64,000 bases of DNA from Chitinophaga ginsengisegetis (GCF_900168065.1 NZ_FUZZ01000001.1:2662623-2726622), one strand, 5' to 3'. Shown: positions 17,257 to 26,276, counted from the stretch's first letter. The notes: generated by a model from the sequence alone, not told the origin. A program made the numbers and translations.

Positions 17257-17903
17257 ATAATTTTCCCGTCTTTCATCACCAGCTGGCGGTCGCTCATAGG
17301 CGCCAGTTCTTCATTGTGCGTAACAATGATAAAGGTTTGCTTCAGTTTATCGCGCAGCTCCATGAAAAGATGGTGCAGTTCCCGGGCGTTGCGGGAGTCG
17401 AGGTTACCGGTTGGTTCATCGGCCATTACCACGTCCGGATCATTGATGAGGGCGCGTGCCACAGCCACCCTTTGCTGTTCTCCGCCGGAGAGGGCGTTGG
17501 GTTTATGCTCCAGCCGGTCTTTCAGCCCAAGCGTTTCCAGCAGGAAAACGGCTTTTTCTTTTACCTGGCTTTTGCGGGTGCCGGCAATATAGCCGGGAAT
17601 ACAAACATTTTCAAGGGCAGTGAATTCCGGCAGCAGGTGATGAAACTGGAAAATAAAGCCAATATGACGGTTCCTGAAATCGGCCAGGGTGTTTCCCTTT
17701 AAACCGGTCAGATTGACATCATTGAGCCATACTTCGCCGGCAGTGGGCGTATCGAGGGTTCCGAGAATGTGCAGCAAGGTACTCTTGCCGGCTCCGGAGG
17801 AACCTACGATGGTTACAATCTCTCCCTTACTGACAGTAATGTCTACCCCTTTTAATATGGGTAAATTGGAATAATTTTTGGTAACATTGCGAGCGGTTAG
17901 CAT
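17253..17903 (-). CDS. ABC transporter ATP-binding protein, LolD-like
   Basis: Encodes 216 residues, a single complete ABC ATPase domain. Walker A GSSGAGKST is at 34-42, the signature LSGGEQQRVAVARAL follows, Walker B reads VVMADEPTG, and the D-loop is NLDS. The sequence after Walker A (LGTLDTPTAGEVWLNDVNLTGL) is typical of the LolD/MacB group, whose members power lipoprotein release (LolCDE) or efflux with FtsX-like permeases. No permease gene is adjacent; in Bacteroidota LolD-like ATPases are often encoded apart from the membrane subunits. The gene is convergent with the deacetylase-family gene and divergent from a small DUF2795 gene. LolD assignment is probable, not certain. Confidence 0.9.
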   Translation of the reverse strand: MLTARNVTKNYSNLPILKGVDITVSKGEIVTIVGSSGAGKSTLLHILGTLDTPTAGEVWLNDVNLTGLKGNTLADFRNRHIGFIFQFHHLLPEFTALENVCIPGYIAGTRKSQVKEKAVFLLETLGLKDRLEHKPNALSGGEQQRVAVARALINDPDVVMADEPTGNLDSRNARELHHLFMELRDKLKQTFIIVTHNEELAPMSDRQLVMKDGKII

Positions 17904-17942
17904 AACCCAAAGAAAAGTAATTAACCGATAAAATAGTAAAAG

Positions 17943-17972
17943 TTGTTTATTTCAAATTAAATAATACTTTTG
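17943..17972 (+). promoter_or_regulatory. Bacteroidota-type promoter for the DUF2795 gene
   Basis: TTG at 17943-17945 and TACTTTTG at 17965-17972 are separated by 19 bases, agreeing well with the TTG-N19-TAnnTTTG consensus of the Bacteroidota primary sigma factor. The leader to the ATG at 18004 would be about 25 bases, and it is A-rich. This is the best promoter match in the window. Confidence 0.75.
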
Positions 17973-18003
17973 CGAAAAATTAAAAAGTAAAAATTTTAAT
18001 AAG

Positions 18004-18225
18004 ATGTACTGGACATTAGAATTAGCTTCATACCTGGAGGACGCTCCATGGCCAGCTACTAAAGACGAACTTATCGACTACGCCATTCGCTCCGGTGCAC
18101 CGATCGAAGTAATCGAGAACCTTCAGGAGCTGGAGGATGAGGGGGAAATTTATGAGGGGATTGAAGATATTTGGTCTGATTATCCGTCGCAGGATGACTT
18201 CTTCTTTAATGAAGATGAATATTAG
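18004..18225 (+). CDS. Small acidic DUF2795 domain protein
   Basis: Encodes 73 residues. The first 50 residues match the DUF2795 pattern (TLELASYLEDAPWPATKDEL, then YAIRSGAPIEVIENLQEL), a small helical domain. The C-terminus is very acidic, ending DDFFFNEDEY. The function of the family is unknown. It is a single-gene transcript: a near-consensus promoter lies at 17943-17972 and an intrinsic terminator at 18273-18308. The strong signals suggest high expression. The size, acidic tail and aromatic residues are typical of the Bacteroidota version of this family. Confidence 0.9.
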   Translation: MYWTLELASYLEDAPWPATKDELIDYAIRSGAPIEVIENLQELEDEGEIYEGIEDIWSDYPSQDDFFFNEDEY

Positions 18226-18272
18226 CCAGTATCGCTGACCGTACTCCCGTTCAACTATGACAAATAATTACT

Positions 18273-18308
18273 AAGCCGCTCCTGATAAGGAAGCGGCTTT
18301 TATTTTGG
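18273..18308 (+). terminator. Intrinsic terminator after the DUF2795 gene
   Basis: AAGCCGCT at 18273-18280 pairs with AGCGGCTT at 18292-18299, extended by CCT/AGG around a GATA loop with one bulged base. T-rich sequence (TTTTATTTT) follows. Confidence 0.85.
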
Positions 18309-18385
18309 TATTTCGGAGATCCGGCGATGTTGCAGAGATGAACCTCTCATATCTGCAACATCGCCAGGCTCCATAAATGACTGAT

Positions 18386-19198
18386 CTATTTTTCCATCTG
18401 GTCGATCACCGGTTTGGAAACACCAGTGAAGGAGAAACCTCCGTCGTGGAACAGGTTCTGCATGGTCACCATTTTGGTGAGGTCGGAGAACATGGCTACG
18501 GCGTAGTTAGCGCACTCGTCTGCAGTGGCATTACCCAGCGGGCTCATTTTCTCTGCATAGGACATAAAGCCATCGAAACCTTTTACGCCGCCACCAGCAG
18601 TGGTTTTAACAGGCGACTGGGAGATGGTGTTTACGCGTACTTTTTTGTGGGTACCGTAGTGATAACCGAAGCTGCGTGCAATTGATTCCAGCAGGGCTTT
18701 GGCATCAGCCATTTCACCATAGTCGGGGAATACACGCTGAGACGCGATATAAGACAATGCAATAACAGATGCCCATTCGTTCAACGCATCCAGCTTGTAA
18801 GCGGTTTGCAGAACACGGTGCAGAGACATCGCAGAGATATCAAATGTTTTGTGATTAAAATCGTAATCCAGGTCGGTATAGCTTCTGCCTTTACGGATGT
18901 TCATACCCATTGCTACGGAGTGGAGAACGAAGTCGATCTTACCACCAAAGTGCTCCATAGATTTGTTGAACAGGTTGGCCAGATCATCCATATTGGTAAC
19001 ATCAGCCGGAATAACAGGTGCTTTACAGGTTTCCGCCAGTTTGTTGATCTCACCCATACGCAGGGCAATAGGGGCATTGGTAAGCACAATTTCAGCGCCT
19101 TCTTCCACGCAACGCAGTGCAGTTCTCCAGGCAATAGATTTGTCGTCCAGTGCGCCAAAGATGATACCTTTCTTCCCTTTTAATAAGTTATGAGCCAT
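18386..19198 (-). CDS. fabI: Enoyl-[acyl-carrier-protein] reductase (FabI type)
   Basis: Encodes 270 residues from the ATG at 19198; the frame is open 8 codons further to a TTG, but the ATG fits the family start MAHNLLKGKKG. It reduces the trans-2-enoyl-ACP double bond with NADH in the last step of each fatty-acid elongation cycle. Short-chain dehydrogenase features are GIIFGALDDKSIAWR at the cofactor site and the FabI-type catalytic set Tyr150, Tyr160 and Lys167 in LSYIASQRVFPDYGEMADAK. The sequence LHSVAMG and the C-terminal NLFHDGGFSFTGV are also typical. A -7 promoter match at 19220-19227 supports expression independent of the upstream recN, which has its own terminator. Confidence 0.95.
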   Translation of the reverse strand: MAHNLLKGKKGIIFGALDDKSIAWRTALRCVEEGAEIVLTNAPIALRMGEINKLAETCKAPVIPADVTNMDDLANLFNKSMEHFGGKIDFVLHSVAMGMNIRKGRSYTDLDYDFNHKTFDISAMSLHRVLQTAYKLDALNEWASVIALSYIASQRVFPDYGEMADAKALLESIARSFGYHYGTHKKVRVNTISQSPVKTTAGGGVKGFDGFMSYAEKMSPLGNATADECANYAVAMFSDLTKMVTMQNLFHDGGFSFTGVSKPVIDQMEK

Positions 19199-19219
19199 TT
19201 GGTCAAAAATTAATTTCGG

Positions 19220-19227
19220 CAAAAATA
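19220..19227 (-). promoter_or_regulatory. -7 promoter element for fabI
   Basis: The minus strand reads TATTTTTG, an exact TAnnTTTG match, 21 bases upstream of the ATG at 19198. It directly follows the T-run of the recN terminator. Confidence 0.55.
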
Positions 19228-19240
19228 GTCGTTATAGTTG

Positions 19241-19323
19241 AAAAAAAAAGCTGTTAGCTATCAGCGACCAGCATTTAGACGGTTACCCGTTAACTAAATG
19301 CAGCCTGCTAAAGGCTAACAGCT
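19241..19323 (-). terminator. Multi-arm terminator between recN and fabI
   Basis: On the minus strand, AGCTGTTAGC (19314-19323) pairs with GCTAACAGCT (19249-19258), and nine T residues follow directly (19241-19249 read on the minus strand). Between the arms a second perfect stem (GCATTTAG at 19271-19278 with 19294-19301) closes a smaller loop. The whole is a compact folded 3' end of the recN transcript. Confidence 0.8.
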
Positions 19324-19341
19324 ATAATGAGATAGCAGTTA

Positions 19342-20997
19342 TTAATGTACAGCCAGCATTTCGCGGGCATTCTCCAGCGCCGCAGCAGTAGGCCGTTCTC
19401 CGCTCAGCATCTGGGCAATTTTATTCACCCGCTCATCCTGCGACAGCAAACGTACGCTGGTAGTAACTTTATCCGCTTTGGCGTCTTTATATACAAAGTA
19501 GTGCGCATCTGCTTTCCCGGCTATCTGCGGCTGATGGGTAATACAGATGATCTGGTGCGATTTGGCAAGATCTTTCAATATAACACCCACCTGGCGGGCA
19601 GCTTCTCCCGAAATACCGGTATCAATTTCATCAAAGATCAGGGTAGGCAGCGCTACCGACTGTGCCACCAGCGATTTAATACATAACATAATACGGCTCA
19701 ATTCCCCGCCGGACGCTACTTTGCCCACCGGTGCAAACTGGTTGCTCTTATTGGCGTCAAACAGGAATTCGATAGTATCCTGTCCGTATGAATTGAGCTC
19801 TCCGGGGATGATGTCTACTTTCAGGCGTGCATTAGGCATGCCTACCTGCGCCAGTAAAGCATTCACGTGTTTTTCAAAAGGACCGGCCTGTTCCTGGCGA
19901 TGCCCGGTGATGATAGCCGCCGCTTTCTGCAGACTTTCTTTCAGCCGGGTTTGTTCCAGCTCCAGCGATGCCAGCTGTTCATCCAGGTTCAGCACATCCT
20001 CTACCTTTTGGGTCAGCACTTCTTTTATGGCCAGTAGTTCGGCAGTGGTTTGTACACCGTGTTTCTTGAATAAACGGTATCCCAGCGCCATTCTTTCATT
20101 CACCAGCTCTATCCGTTGCGCGTCGTATTGTACATGGTCGTTGATGCTTTCCACGTCTCCGGCAATATCCTGTAGTTCGAGGTAAGTGGATAACAGGCGT
20201 TCAGATACCGCGGGCATGTCTTTATGAAAGGCGGATAAGGCCTGCAGCGATGACTGCAGCTGTTTCAGCTGTTGAAGGATGGGCTGTTCGTCTTCCTTCA
20301 GCTGAAAATACACCCGGTTCAGGGTGTTCTTTATTTCTTCTGCGTGACTTAATGTTTGCAGTTCTGCATCCAGATCTTCTATTTCGTTGGGATTGAAACC
20401 TGCTTCTGCCAGTTCGTCGAGCAGGAAGCGGTTATAGTCCAGCTCTTTATTGGCGTTGTCGCGGTTATCCAGCAGTTGTTTGTATTTCTTCTGCACCTGT
20501 GTGTACTGAACAAATCCCTGGTGGTACTGTTGCAGTTCTGCAGGTTTGTTGACCAGGGCATCGATCACTTCCCGCTGGAAATCGGCGTTACCGAGCGCCA
20601 GTGTGTCAAACTGTTGATGGAGGTCTACCAGGTAACCGCTGAGTTCTGCCAGCTGGGAGATGTTCACCGGCGTATCATTCACAAACGCCCTGGATTTACC
20701 GGTGGCGCTCACTTCTCTTCTTATAATCAGCTGATCTTCCAGGTCCAGTTCGTGTTCCTGGAAGAAAGTAGCGATTTGTGATTTCTTTACTTTAAAGAGC
20801 CCTTCTATGATGCATTTGCCTGTTTTATCGAACAATACTCCCGGGTCTGCTCTTTCTCCCAGTATCAGGGAAAGGGCTCCGAGGAGGATGGATTTACCTG
20901 CACCGGTTTCTCCGGTGATCACGTTCAGGTTCCCTGAGAAGTCTACTTCCAGGTGATCGATAATTGCGTAGTTCTTGATGGTTAATCGCTGTAACAT
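19342..20997 (-). CDS. recN: DNA repair protein RecN
   Basis: Encodes 551 residues, the normal length. RecN is an SMC-like ATPase recruited to double-strand breaks, where it promotes recombinational repair. The N-terminal ATPase half has the start MLQRLTIKNYAIIDHLEVDF and Walker A GETGAGKS at about 29-36. A coiled-coil region occupies about 150-370. The C-terminal half carries the signature SGGELSRIMLCIKSL and Walker B TLIFDEIDTGISG, then ICITHQPQIA. A secreted TPR protein gene is 32 bp upstream on the same strand, so the two may share a transcript. A folded terminator follows at 19241-19323. Confidence 0.96.
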   Translation of the reverse strand: MLQRLTIKNYAIIDHLEVDFSGNLNVITGETGAGKSILLGALSLILGERADPGVLFDKTGKCIIEGLFKVKKSQIATFFQEHELDLEDQLIIRREVSATGKSRAFVNDTPVNISQLAELSGYLVDLHQQFDTLALGNADFQREVIDALVNKPAELQQYHQGFVQYTQVQKKYKQLLDNRDNANKELDYNRFLLDELAEAGFNPNEIEDLDAELQTLSHAEEIKNTLNRVYFQLKEDEQPILQQLKQLQSSLQALSAFHKDMPAVSERLLSTYLELQDIAGDVESINDHVQYDAQRIELVNERMALGYRLFKKHGVQTTAELLAIKEVLTQKVEDVLNLDEQLASLELEQTRLKESLQKAAAIITGHRQEQAGPFEKHVNALLAQVGMPNARLKVDIIPGELNSYGQDTIEFLFDANKSNQFAPVGKVASGGELSRIMLCIKSLVAQSVALPTLIFDEIDTGISGEAARQVGVILKDLAKSHQIICITHQPQIAGKADAHYFVYKDAKADKVTTSVRLLSQDERVNKIAQMLSGERPTAAALENAREMLAVH

Positions 20998-21029
20998 AAG
21001 TAAGGAAATTCCTTTATGATGTTGAAAGC

Positions 21030-22517
21030 TCAGGTTCCGTTTACCCGCTGCATGCCTGCTTTGGCGCGCTGGTCAAGGGAATTTTTATAATCATGGCCTT
21101 TCATGTTCAGACAACGCTGATAACATTCTATGGCTTTGGCTTTTTCATTTCTCTTTTCATAAATGTAACCCATTTGGAGGGAAGCCCGTGCCGCATAATA
21201 TTCCGGCCTGTTGCTGCCCACTTTCACGGTTACTTCGTACATGGCTATGGCCTGATCGTCTTGCCCGCTTTCATCATAAATGCGACCCAAACGGTAGGCA
21301 TATTCCAGTTTATCTTCCATCGCCGGGAACTCGGCTGCTTTTTTTGTGAGCAGCAATGCCAGCGCTTTGTTGAAATATCCGCCATCACTCAACAGGCGTA
21401 CTCTCAACAGGAACGGGTTGGGCCATTTGCCGGTTTTGGCTTCTTTCAGTGCCTGTTTGTCCGCATCCGTTTCCACGCCGCCTTTCGTCAGGATCATGGC
21501 CCGGTATTTATCTGCCGTGGCCTGGTTCCCTTCCAGGTAATAATACCAGCTGAGTCGCTGCAAACATTCCTTCACATAAAACTTGCCTTTAAAATTACTG
21601 ACAAACCGTTCCAGGTAAATGTGTGCATCCGGATCCAGCCTCGTTAGTTTCAGTAATCCCATTACATAATTGTAATACTGCATGTCTGCATACTCCGCTG
21701 TATCATTCCGCTCCTGCAGGACTTTTATGCCGGTAGCAGCCCGCTGGTTGTTCAAAGAAAGGTTTGCCACCATTAAAGCAAACAGGTAGTTATTTTTAGT
21801 ATCCAGTTGTTTTCTTTGTAAGAATTCCCACGTTTCTTCCGGTTTATTCACAATAAACAACATCAGGTAGCAATAATAGTAGTAAGATTCTTCCCGGAAC
21901 ATTTTTGCTTCCGGCGCATTGCTCTCAATGAACTTGTTCACATTCGCCATCCCTTCTTTCATACTGCCTTTAAGGCCGAGAATATTGGTAATCCACTTAT
22001 AACCTTCGGGAATAGTGCCGAACACCGTTTGCATGGCGCCCAGCAGCAGGTTATTGGGAACAAAGCCCGGAAACCGTTGCTGGTTCTCTTTCAGCATCAT
22101 ATATGCTTTCCGGATTTCCCAGGTAGCGTCCCATTTCTCATCAAACTTTATTTTGATCAGGGCCCACTGGAATTTGATAGCAGCCTGCGTATACAGGTAA
22201 TAAGGAGAATCCGGGGAACCTTCCGCCATTTTATTCAGCCGGAAAGACCGCAGGCTCCTTTTCTTTGAATACTCTGCAGGATCTTCATTAAAGAAGAGCG
22301 GGAAAAAATCCGCATAGTTATCCAGGAAATAAGGCGCCAGGTTATCCGGGTGCTCTTTTTTCTCTGCTTCCAGCAAAGCCCTGCCGGTGTTTAACCTCAA
22401 CTGCATGATGGCATCATATGCCTGCTCGCAGCGGGTGTTAAAATCAAATACTTTCTGCCTGGCGTTCACGTTAAATCCTACGCTCAACAATAACAACAAA
22501 GAAAAAATAATACGCAT
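21030..22517 (-). CDS. Secreted TPR-repeat protein of unknown function
   Basis: Encodes 495 residues from the ATG at 22517, where a clean signal peptide begins (MRIIFSLLLLLSVGFNVNARQ); the frame is open a further 17 codons without a signal. Helical repeats run through the mature chain, and the C-terminal part has recognisable TPR units such as EYAYRLGRIYDESGQDDQAIAMYE and SLQMGYIYEKRNEKAKAIECYQRCLNM. TPR proteins of this kind act as periplasmic scaffolds; no enzyme motif is seen. It precedes recN by 32 bp and probably shares its message, which is a common layout I would expect by chance rather than function. Confidence 0.82.
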   Translation of the reverse strand: MRIIFSLLLLLSVGFNVNARQKVFDFNTRCEQAYDAIMQLRLNTGRALLEAEKKEHPDNLAPYFLDNYADFFPLFFNEDPAEYSKKRSLRSFRLNKMAEGSPDSPYYLYTQAAIKFQWALIKIKFDEKWDATWEIRKAYMMLKENQQRFPGFVPNNLLLGAMQTVFGTIPEGYKWITNILGLKGSMKEGMANVNKFIESNAPEAKMFREESYYYYCYLMLFIVNKPEETWEFLQRKQLDTKNNYLFALMVANLSLNNQRAATGIKVLQERNDTAEYADMQYYNYVMGLLKLTRLDPDAHIYLERFVSNFKGKFYVKECLQRLSWYYYLEGNQATADKYRAMILTKGGVETDADKQALKEAKTGKWPNPFLLRVRLLSDGGYFNKALALLLTKKAAEFPAMEDKLEYAYRLGRIYDESGQDDQAIAMYEVTVKVGSNRPEYYAARASLQMGYIYEKRNEKAKAIECYQRCLNMKGHDYKNSLDQRAKAGMQRVNGT

Positions 22518-22531
22518 ACGGGGAAAAATTC

Positions 22532-22539
22532 CAAAATTA
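22532..22539 (-). promoter_or_regulatory. -7 promoter element for the TPR gene / recN
   Basis: The minus strand reads TAATTTTG, an exact TAnnTTTG match, 14 bases upstream of the ATG at 22517. This also supports choosing 22517 as the start. Confidence 0.5.
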
Positions 22540-22739
22540 AAGGCCAAATCTCTCATAACATCTTCCAAATCCCAAATAACACTTCACATTTTTTAAAAGT
22601 TGTATTGTTTAGCTAAATCCCTGCCACAAAATAAAAGAACTACTACGCAAGGTACCTGCGCAACGGCAATGTACACAAAGCTAATATAATTAGTAAAACA
22701 AAACTAAATAAATTAGTATATTTTTTATGCACATACACC

Positions 22740-22770
22740 AATAAAAAAAGGACATCCGAAGATGTCCTTT
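22740..22770 (-). terminator. Intrinsic terminator with UUCG loop after the zinc-ribbon gene
   Basis: On the minus strand the 10-bp stem AAAGGACATC / GATGTCCTTT (22761-22770 with 22747-22756) has a TTCG tetraloop, and its closing T residues continue past the stem through 22744. It ends the nif3-like / zinc-ribbon operon 27 bp after the last stop codon. Confidence 0.92.
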
Positions 22771-22796
22771 AAATGTTTATTGCTGATAGACTATAA

Positions 22797-23549
22797 TTAG
22801 ATAGTCACAGTTGCTTCGAGGTCGTTATCCACCAGGATACGTCCGCAGTGCTCACAAACGATGATCTTTTTGTGCTGACGGATTTCTGCCTGACGCTGAG
22901 GAGGAATTGCATTGAAGCAGCCACCGCAGGAATCACGCTCTACAGTTACCACCGCCAAACCGTTGCGGTAGTTCTTACGGATTTTCTCGTAAGCCTGCAA
23001 TAAGCGGGGATCTACCTTGGTTTTAGCATCTTCACTTTCTTTGCGGAATGCTTTCTCTTCTTTATCTGTTTCGCCGATGATCTTTTCCAGTTCGCCTTTC
23101 TTGTGCTTCAGGTTCGCTTCTTTATCTGCTACCGCTTTCTTGGCTACTTCCAGTACGCGGCTTTTTTCCTTGATCTCTTCGTTAGCGTCCTTGATATGCT
23201 TTTCAGCCAGCTTGATTTCCAGCGCCTGCATCTCCATTTCTTTGGTGATGGCTTCGAACTCACGGTTATTCTTCACATTATCCTGCTGCTTCTCGTACTT
23301 CTTGATCAGCGCTTCCGCTTCTTTGATGGCGTTTTTCTTGCTGGCAACAAAGTCTTGTATACCTTTCATTTCATTCTCAATGTGAGACTGACGTGTGTTC
23401 AGGCCTTCGATCTCGTCTTCCAGGTCTTTTACCTCCATCGGCAACTCCCCTTTCAACACCTGGATCCCATCCAGCTTGGAATCGATCTTTTGCAATCTGA
23501 GTACAGACGCTAATTTTTCTTCAACGGAGTATTCTTTTACGGTTGCCAT
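22797..23549 (-). CDS. C4-type zinc-ribbon, coiled-coil protein (DUF164-like)
   Basis: Encodes 250 residues. Residues 10-180 are a long, charged antiparallel coiled coil. The C-terminal zinc ribbon has the two Cys pairs CGGC (in RDSCGGCFNAIPPQ) and CEHC (in IIVCEHCGRIL). This is the family once called DUF164, found in many bacteria and beside Nif3-like genes. A related protein in Chlamydia (CdsZ) helps type III secretion, but that role does not carry over to this lineage. It starts 3 bases after the Nif3-like gene, so the two are one operon. Binding of nucleic acid or a partner protein through the ribbon is plausible. Confidence 0.9.
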   Translation of the reverse strand: MATVKEYSVEEKLASVLRLQKIDSKLDGIQVLKGELPMEVKDLEDEIEGLNTRQSHIENEMKGIQDFVASKKNAIKEAEALIKKYEKQQDNVKNNREFEAITKEMEMQALEIKLAEKHIKDANEEIKEKSRVLEVAKKAVADKEANLKHKKGELEKIIGETDKEEKAFRKESEDAKTKVDPRLLQAYEKIRKNYRNGLAVVTVERDSCGGCFNAIPPQRQAEIRQHKKIIVCEHCGRILVDNDLEATVTI

Positions 23550-23552
23550 GTA

Positions 23553-24647
23553 TTATAAATAATTTACCGGGTTTGTTTTAATCGTAGATTTAAGAGGCGC
23601 AAAATTACGGAATTTTTCGGTCAATATATGATAAAATAATTCCACTGTGAACTGCTCACTCTCAAAATGTCCGATATCTGCTATAATTAATTGATTGTCA
23701 GCGTCAAAAAATTCATGATACTTGAAATCCGACGAAATGTAGGCATCTGCCCCGGCTGCTATCGCCTGTTTTAACAGGAAACTGCCTGCTCCCCCACATA
23801 ACGCCACTTTTTTTACGGAACGCCCCCTCAATGGGGTATATTTCACACAACCCGTCCGGAACTGCTCCTTTACAAACTGCAAAAATTCCAGCTCGTCCAT
23901 CGCCTCCGGTAAAGTACCGATCAATCCCGAACCCACCTGCTGATAAGCATTTTCCAGGCTTACCACATCATAAGCCACCTCTTCATAAGGGTGACTGCCC
24001 AACAGCGCCTGTAAAATTTTTCCTTCCAAATATACCGGAAAAATTACTTCCAACTTTATTTCAGCCTCAAAATGTCGTTTTCCGGGCGTACCTACATAAG
24101 GATCAGTGCCTTCCGCTCCCTTAAACGTACCCTCACCTGCTCCGTTAAAACTACATTCACTGTAATTGCCAATATGGCCGGCGCCCGCTTCAAACAAAGC
24201 AGCCCTCACCGTTTCCACATCTGCCGAAGGCACAAATGTGAATAACTTTTTTAGTAATCCCCGCTTAGGCTGCAATACCCGCGTTTGTTCCAGCCCCAGC
24301 TTCGCCGCCATCTGCGCACACACCCCGTTCCGCACATTATCCAGGTTGGTATGCGCCGCATACACGGCAATATCATGTTTTATGGCCTTAATCGCCACCC
24401 GCTCTACATAGTTATTCCCGTTAATCTTCTTCAATCCCCCGAAAACAATCGGGTGATGGGCAATCACCAGGTTACATCCGGTTGCAATAGCCTCGTCAAT
24501 AACAGCTTCTGTAGCATCCAGCGTAAGCAGCGCATTGGTCAGCTCCACATCCGCCCGCCCGAAAATAAGCCCGGCATTGTCGTAGCTCTCCTGGTACTGC
24601 AAAGGCGCAAACTGTTCGATGGCCTGTATGATCTCTTTTATCTTCAT
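23553..24647 (-). CDS. Nif3-like dinuclear metal centre protein
   Basis: Encodes 364 residues, longer than the roughly 250-residue E. coli YbgI because a CutA/PII-like insertion occupies about residues 125-230, as in YqfO-type members. Metal-binding features of the Nif3 fold are LVIAHHPIVFGGLKK with two His, AAHTNLDNV, and near the C-terminus DIGHFESEQF. The family forms hexameric toroids with two metal ions; its cellular role is unclear, although a GTP cyclohydrolase-like label appears in old annotations. It is operonic with the downstream zinc-ribbon gene. It diverges from the M32 carboxypeptidase gene across a 60-bp gap. Confidence 0.93.
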   Translation of the reverse strand: MKIKEIIQAIEQFAPLQYQESYDNAGLIFGRADVELTNALLTLDATEAVIDEAIATGCNLVIAHHPIVFGGLKKINGNNYVERVAIKAIKHDIAVYAAHTNLDNVRNGVCAQMAAKLGLEQTRVLQPKRGLLKKLFTFVPSADVETVRAALFEAGAGHIGNYSECSFNGAGEGTFKGAEGTDPYVGTPGKRHFEAEIKLEVIFPVYLEGKILQALLGSHPYEEVAYDVVSLENAYQQVGSGLIGTLPEAMDELEFLQFVKEQFRTGCVKYTPLRGRSVKKVALCGGAGSFLLKQAIAAGADAYISSDFKYHEFFDADNQLIIADIGHFESEQFTVELFYHILTEKFRNFAPLKSTIKTNPVNYL

Positions 24648-24683
24648 ATCTGCAAAAATTAATGGTTCATTCGTGGCATCTGC

Positions 24684-24691
24684 TAAATTTG
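24684..24691 (+). promoter_or_regulatory. -7 promoter element for the M32 carboxypeptidase gene
   Basis: TAAATTTG matches TAnnTTTG exactly and ends 16 bases before the ATG at 24708. Confidence 0.5.
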
Positions 24692-24707
24692 CAAAAAATT
24701 ATCTTTT

Positions 24708-26219
24708 ATGCCCGGAAGCAAATCTACAGCAGAACAGTATGCGGATTACAAAATAAAAATGCAAAAAATTGCAGATGTAAGAAATGCCCTGGCGGTACTT
24801 GGCTGGGACCAGGAAACCTATCTTCCTGAAAAAGGCGCCGGGTTCCGTGGTCAGCAGATCACCACCCTCAGCTCTATTGCCCACGAACTATTCACCGCCC
24901 CGGAGCTGGAAACTATTCTCCAGGGCCTGAAAGGTAATACTACGCTGGATCCGGTAGAACAAAAAAATATCATTCTTTCTACAGAAGACTTTGAAAAGAA
25001 TAAAAAATACCCGGCAGCCTTTGTGGCCGAAATGTCGAGAGTGACCAACGAAAGCTATCACGCCTGGATCAAAGCCCGCAAAGCCAACGACTATTCCATT
25101 TTTGCCCCGGCGCTTGCCCGGATGATTGAACTGAAGAAACAGGAAACAGATATCCTGGGCTATGAAGGACATCCCTACAATGCCCTCCTGAACGAATATG
25201 AAAAAGGCGCCCACACCGGTATGCTGGATACCATTTTTAATGAAGTGAAAACCGCCCTTTCACCGCTGCTCACCCAAATAGAACAGCAACCCGCCATCAA
25301 TAAGGATTTCCTGCACCTGCACTATAACCGCGATGCACAGTGGAAATTTGGCCTTGCCCTGCTGGAAAACATGGGATACGATCTGAAAGCAGGCCGGCAG
25401 GATGTTTCCGAGCATCCCTTCACCACCAGCTTCAACCCACTTGATGTAAGGGTAACCACCCGCATCGATGAAAATGATTTTGGGAACATGACCTGGAGCT
25501 GTATCCATGAAGGTGGCCACGCCCTTTATGAACAGGGGCTGCCCACTGAACAATACGGTCTTCCCTGCGGGGAAGCCACCAGTTTGGGTATACATGAATC
25601 CCAGTCGCGCCTATGGGAAAACAACGTGGGCCGCAGCCTCCTCTTCTGGCAATATCATTATCCCCGCCTTCAGCAACTCTTCCCCGAAAATCTCGGAAAT
25701 GTATCGCTGGATGCCTTCTATAAAGCCATCAATAAAGTACAACCGTCGCTCATCCGCACAGAAGCAGATGAACTGACCTATCATTTCCATATCATGATCC
25801 GGTATGAAATTGAAAAAGGACTGATCGACGGCAGCATCGATGTAAAAGATCTGAAACACACCTGGAACGAATACTACCGTCAATACCTGCACGTAACGGT
25901 ACCCGATGATGTACACGGCGTACTGCAGGATATCCACTGGTCGCATGGCAGCTTTGGCTACTTCCCTACTTATTCGCTGGGTAGTTTTTATGCTGCACAA
26001 TTCTTTGCTGCTGCACAAAAACAGGTGCCTGGTTTAGATGCACGTATTGCCGGCGGCGATTATCAGCCGTTACTGGAATGGTTGCGTACCAACGTTCATC
26101 CGTTTGGAAGGTTTTATACATCGAATGAATTATGTGAGAAAGTAACAGGGAAACAGCTGGTGTTTGGGGAATTCCTCACGTATGCGAAAGGGAAATATGG
26201 CGGGATATATGGCTTCTAA
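24708..26219 (+). CDS. Carboxypeptidase M32 (thermostable carboxypeptidase Taq family)
   Basis: Encodes 503 residues, the standard M32 length. It removes C-terminal amino acids from peptides using a zinc or cobalt ion in the cytoplasm; no signal peptide is seen. The HExxH zinc motif is HEGGH at 267-271, within MTWSCIHEGGHALYEQG, and the third ligand lies in GIHESQSRLWENNVG. Other family segments are LGWDQETYLPEKG near the N-terminus and IRTEADELTYHFHIMIRYEIEK near residue 345. It is a single-gene unit with a -7 promoter match and a terminator at 26224-26253 shared with the convergent gene. Confidence 0.95.
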   Translation: MPGSKSTAEQYADYKIKMQKIADVRNALAVLGWDQETYLPEKGAGFRGQQITTLSSIAHELFTAPELETILQGLKGNTTLDPVEQKNIILSTEDFEKNKKYPAAFVAEMSRVTNESYHAWIKARKANDYSIFAPALARMIELKKQETDILGYEGHPYNALLNEYEKGAHTGMLDTIFNEVKTALSPLLTQIEQQPAINKDFLHLHYNRDAQWKFGLALLENMGYDLKAGRQDVSEHPFTTSFNPLDVRVTTRIDENDFGNMTWSCIHEGGHALYEQGLPTEQYGLPCGEATSLGIHESQSRLWENNVGRSLLFWQYHYPRLQQLFPENLGNVSLDAFYKAINKVQPSLIRTEADELTYHFHIMIRYEIEKGLIDGSIDVKDLKHTWNEYYRQYLHVTVPDDVHGVLQDIHWSHGSFGYFPTYSLGSFYAAQFFAAAQKQVPGLDARIAGGDYQPLLEWLRTNVHPFGRFYTSNELCEKVTGKQLVFGEFLTYAKGKYGGIYGF

Positions 26220-26223
26220 AATA

Positions 26224-26253
26224 AAAAGTCCGGAACGATGGTTCCGGACTTTT
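26224..26253. terminator. Bidirectional terminator between carboxypeptidase and rhodanese-thioredoxin genes
   Basis: AAAAGTCCGGAAC at 26224-26236 pairs perfectly with 26241-26253 around a GATG loop. T-rich tracts flank it on both strands, strongest on the minus strand (TTTTTATTTT), where it ends the rhodanese-thioredoxin operon. Confidence 0.85.
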
Positions 26254-26276
26254 CTATCATTTGACGTATATCTCAA

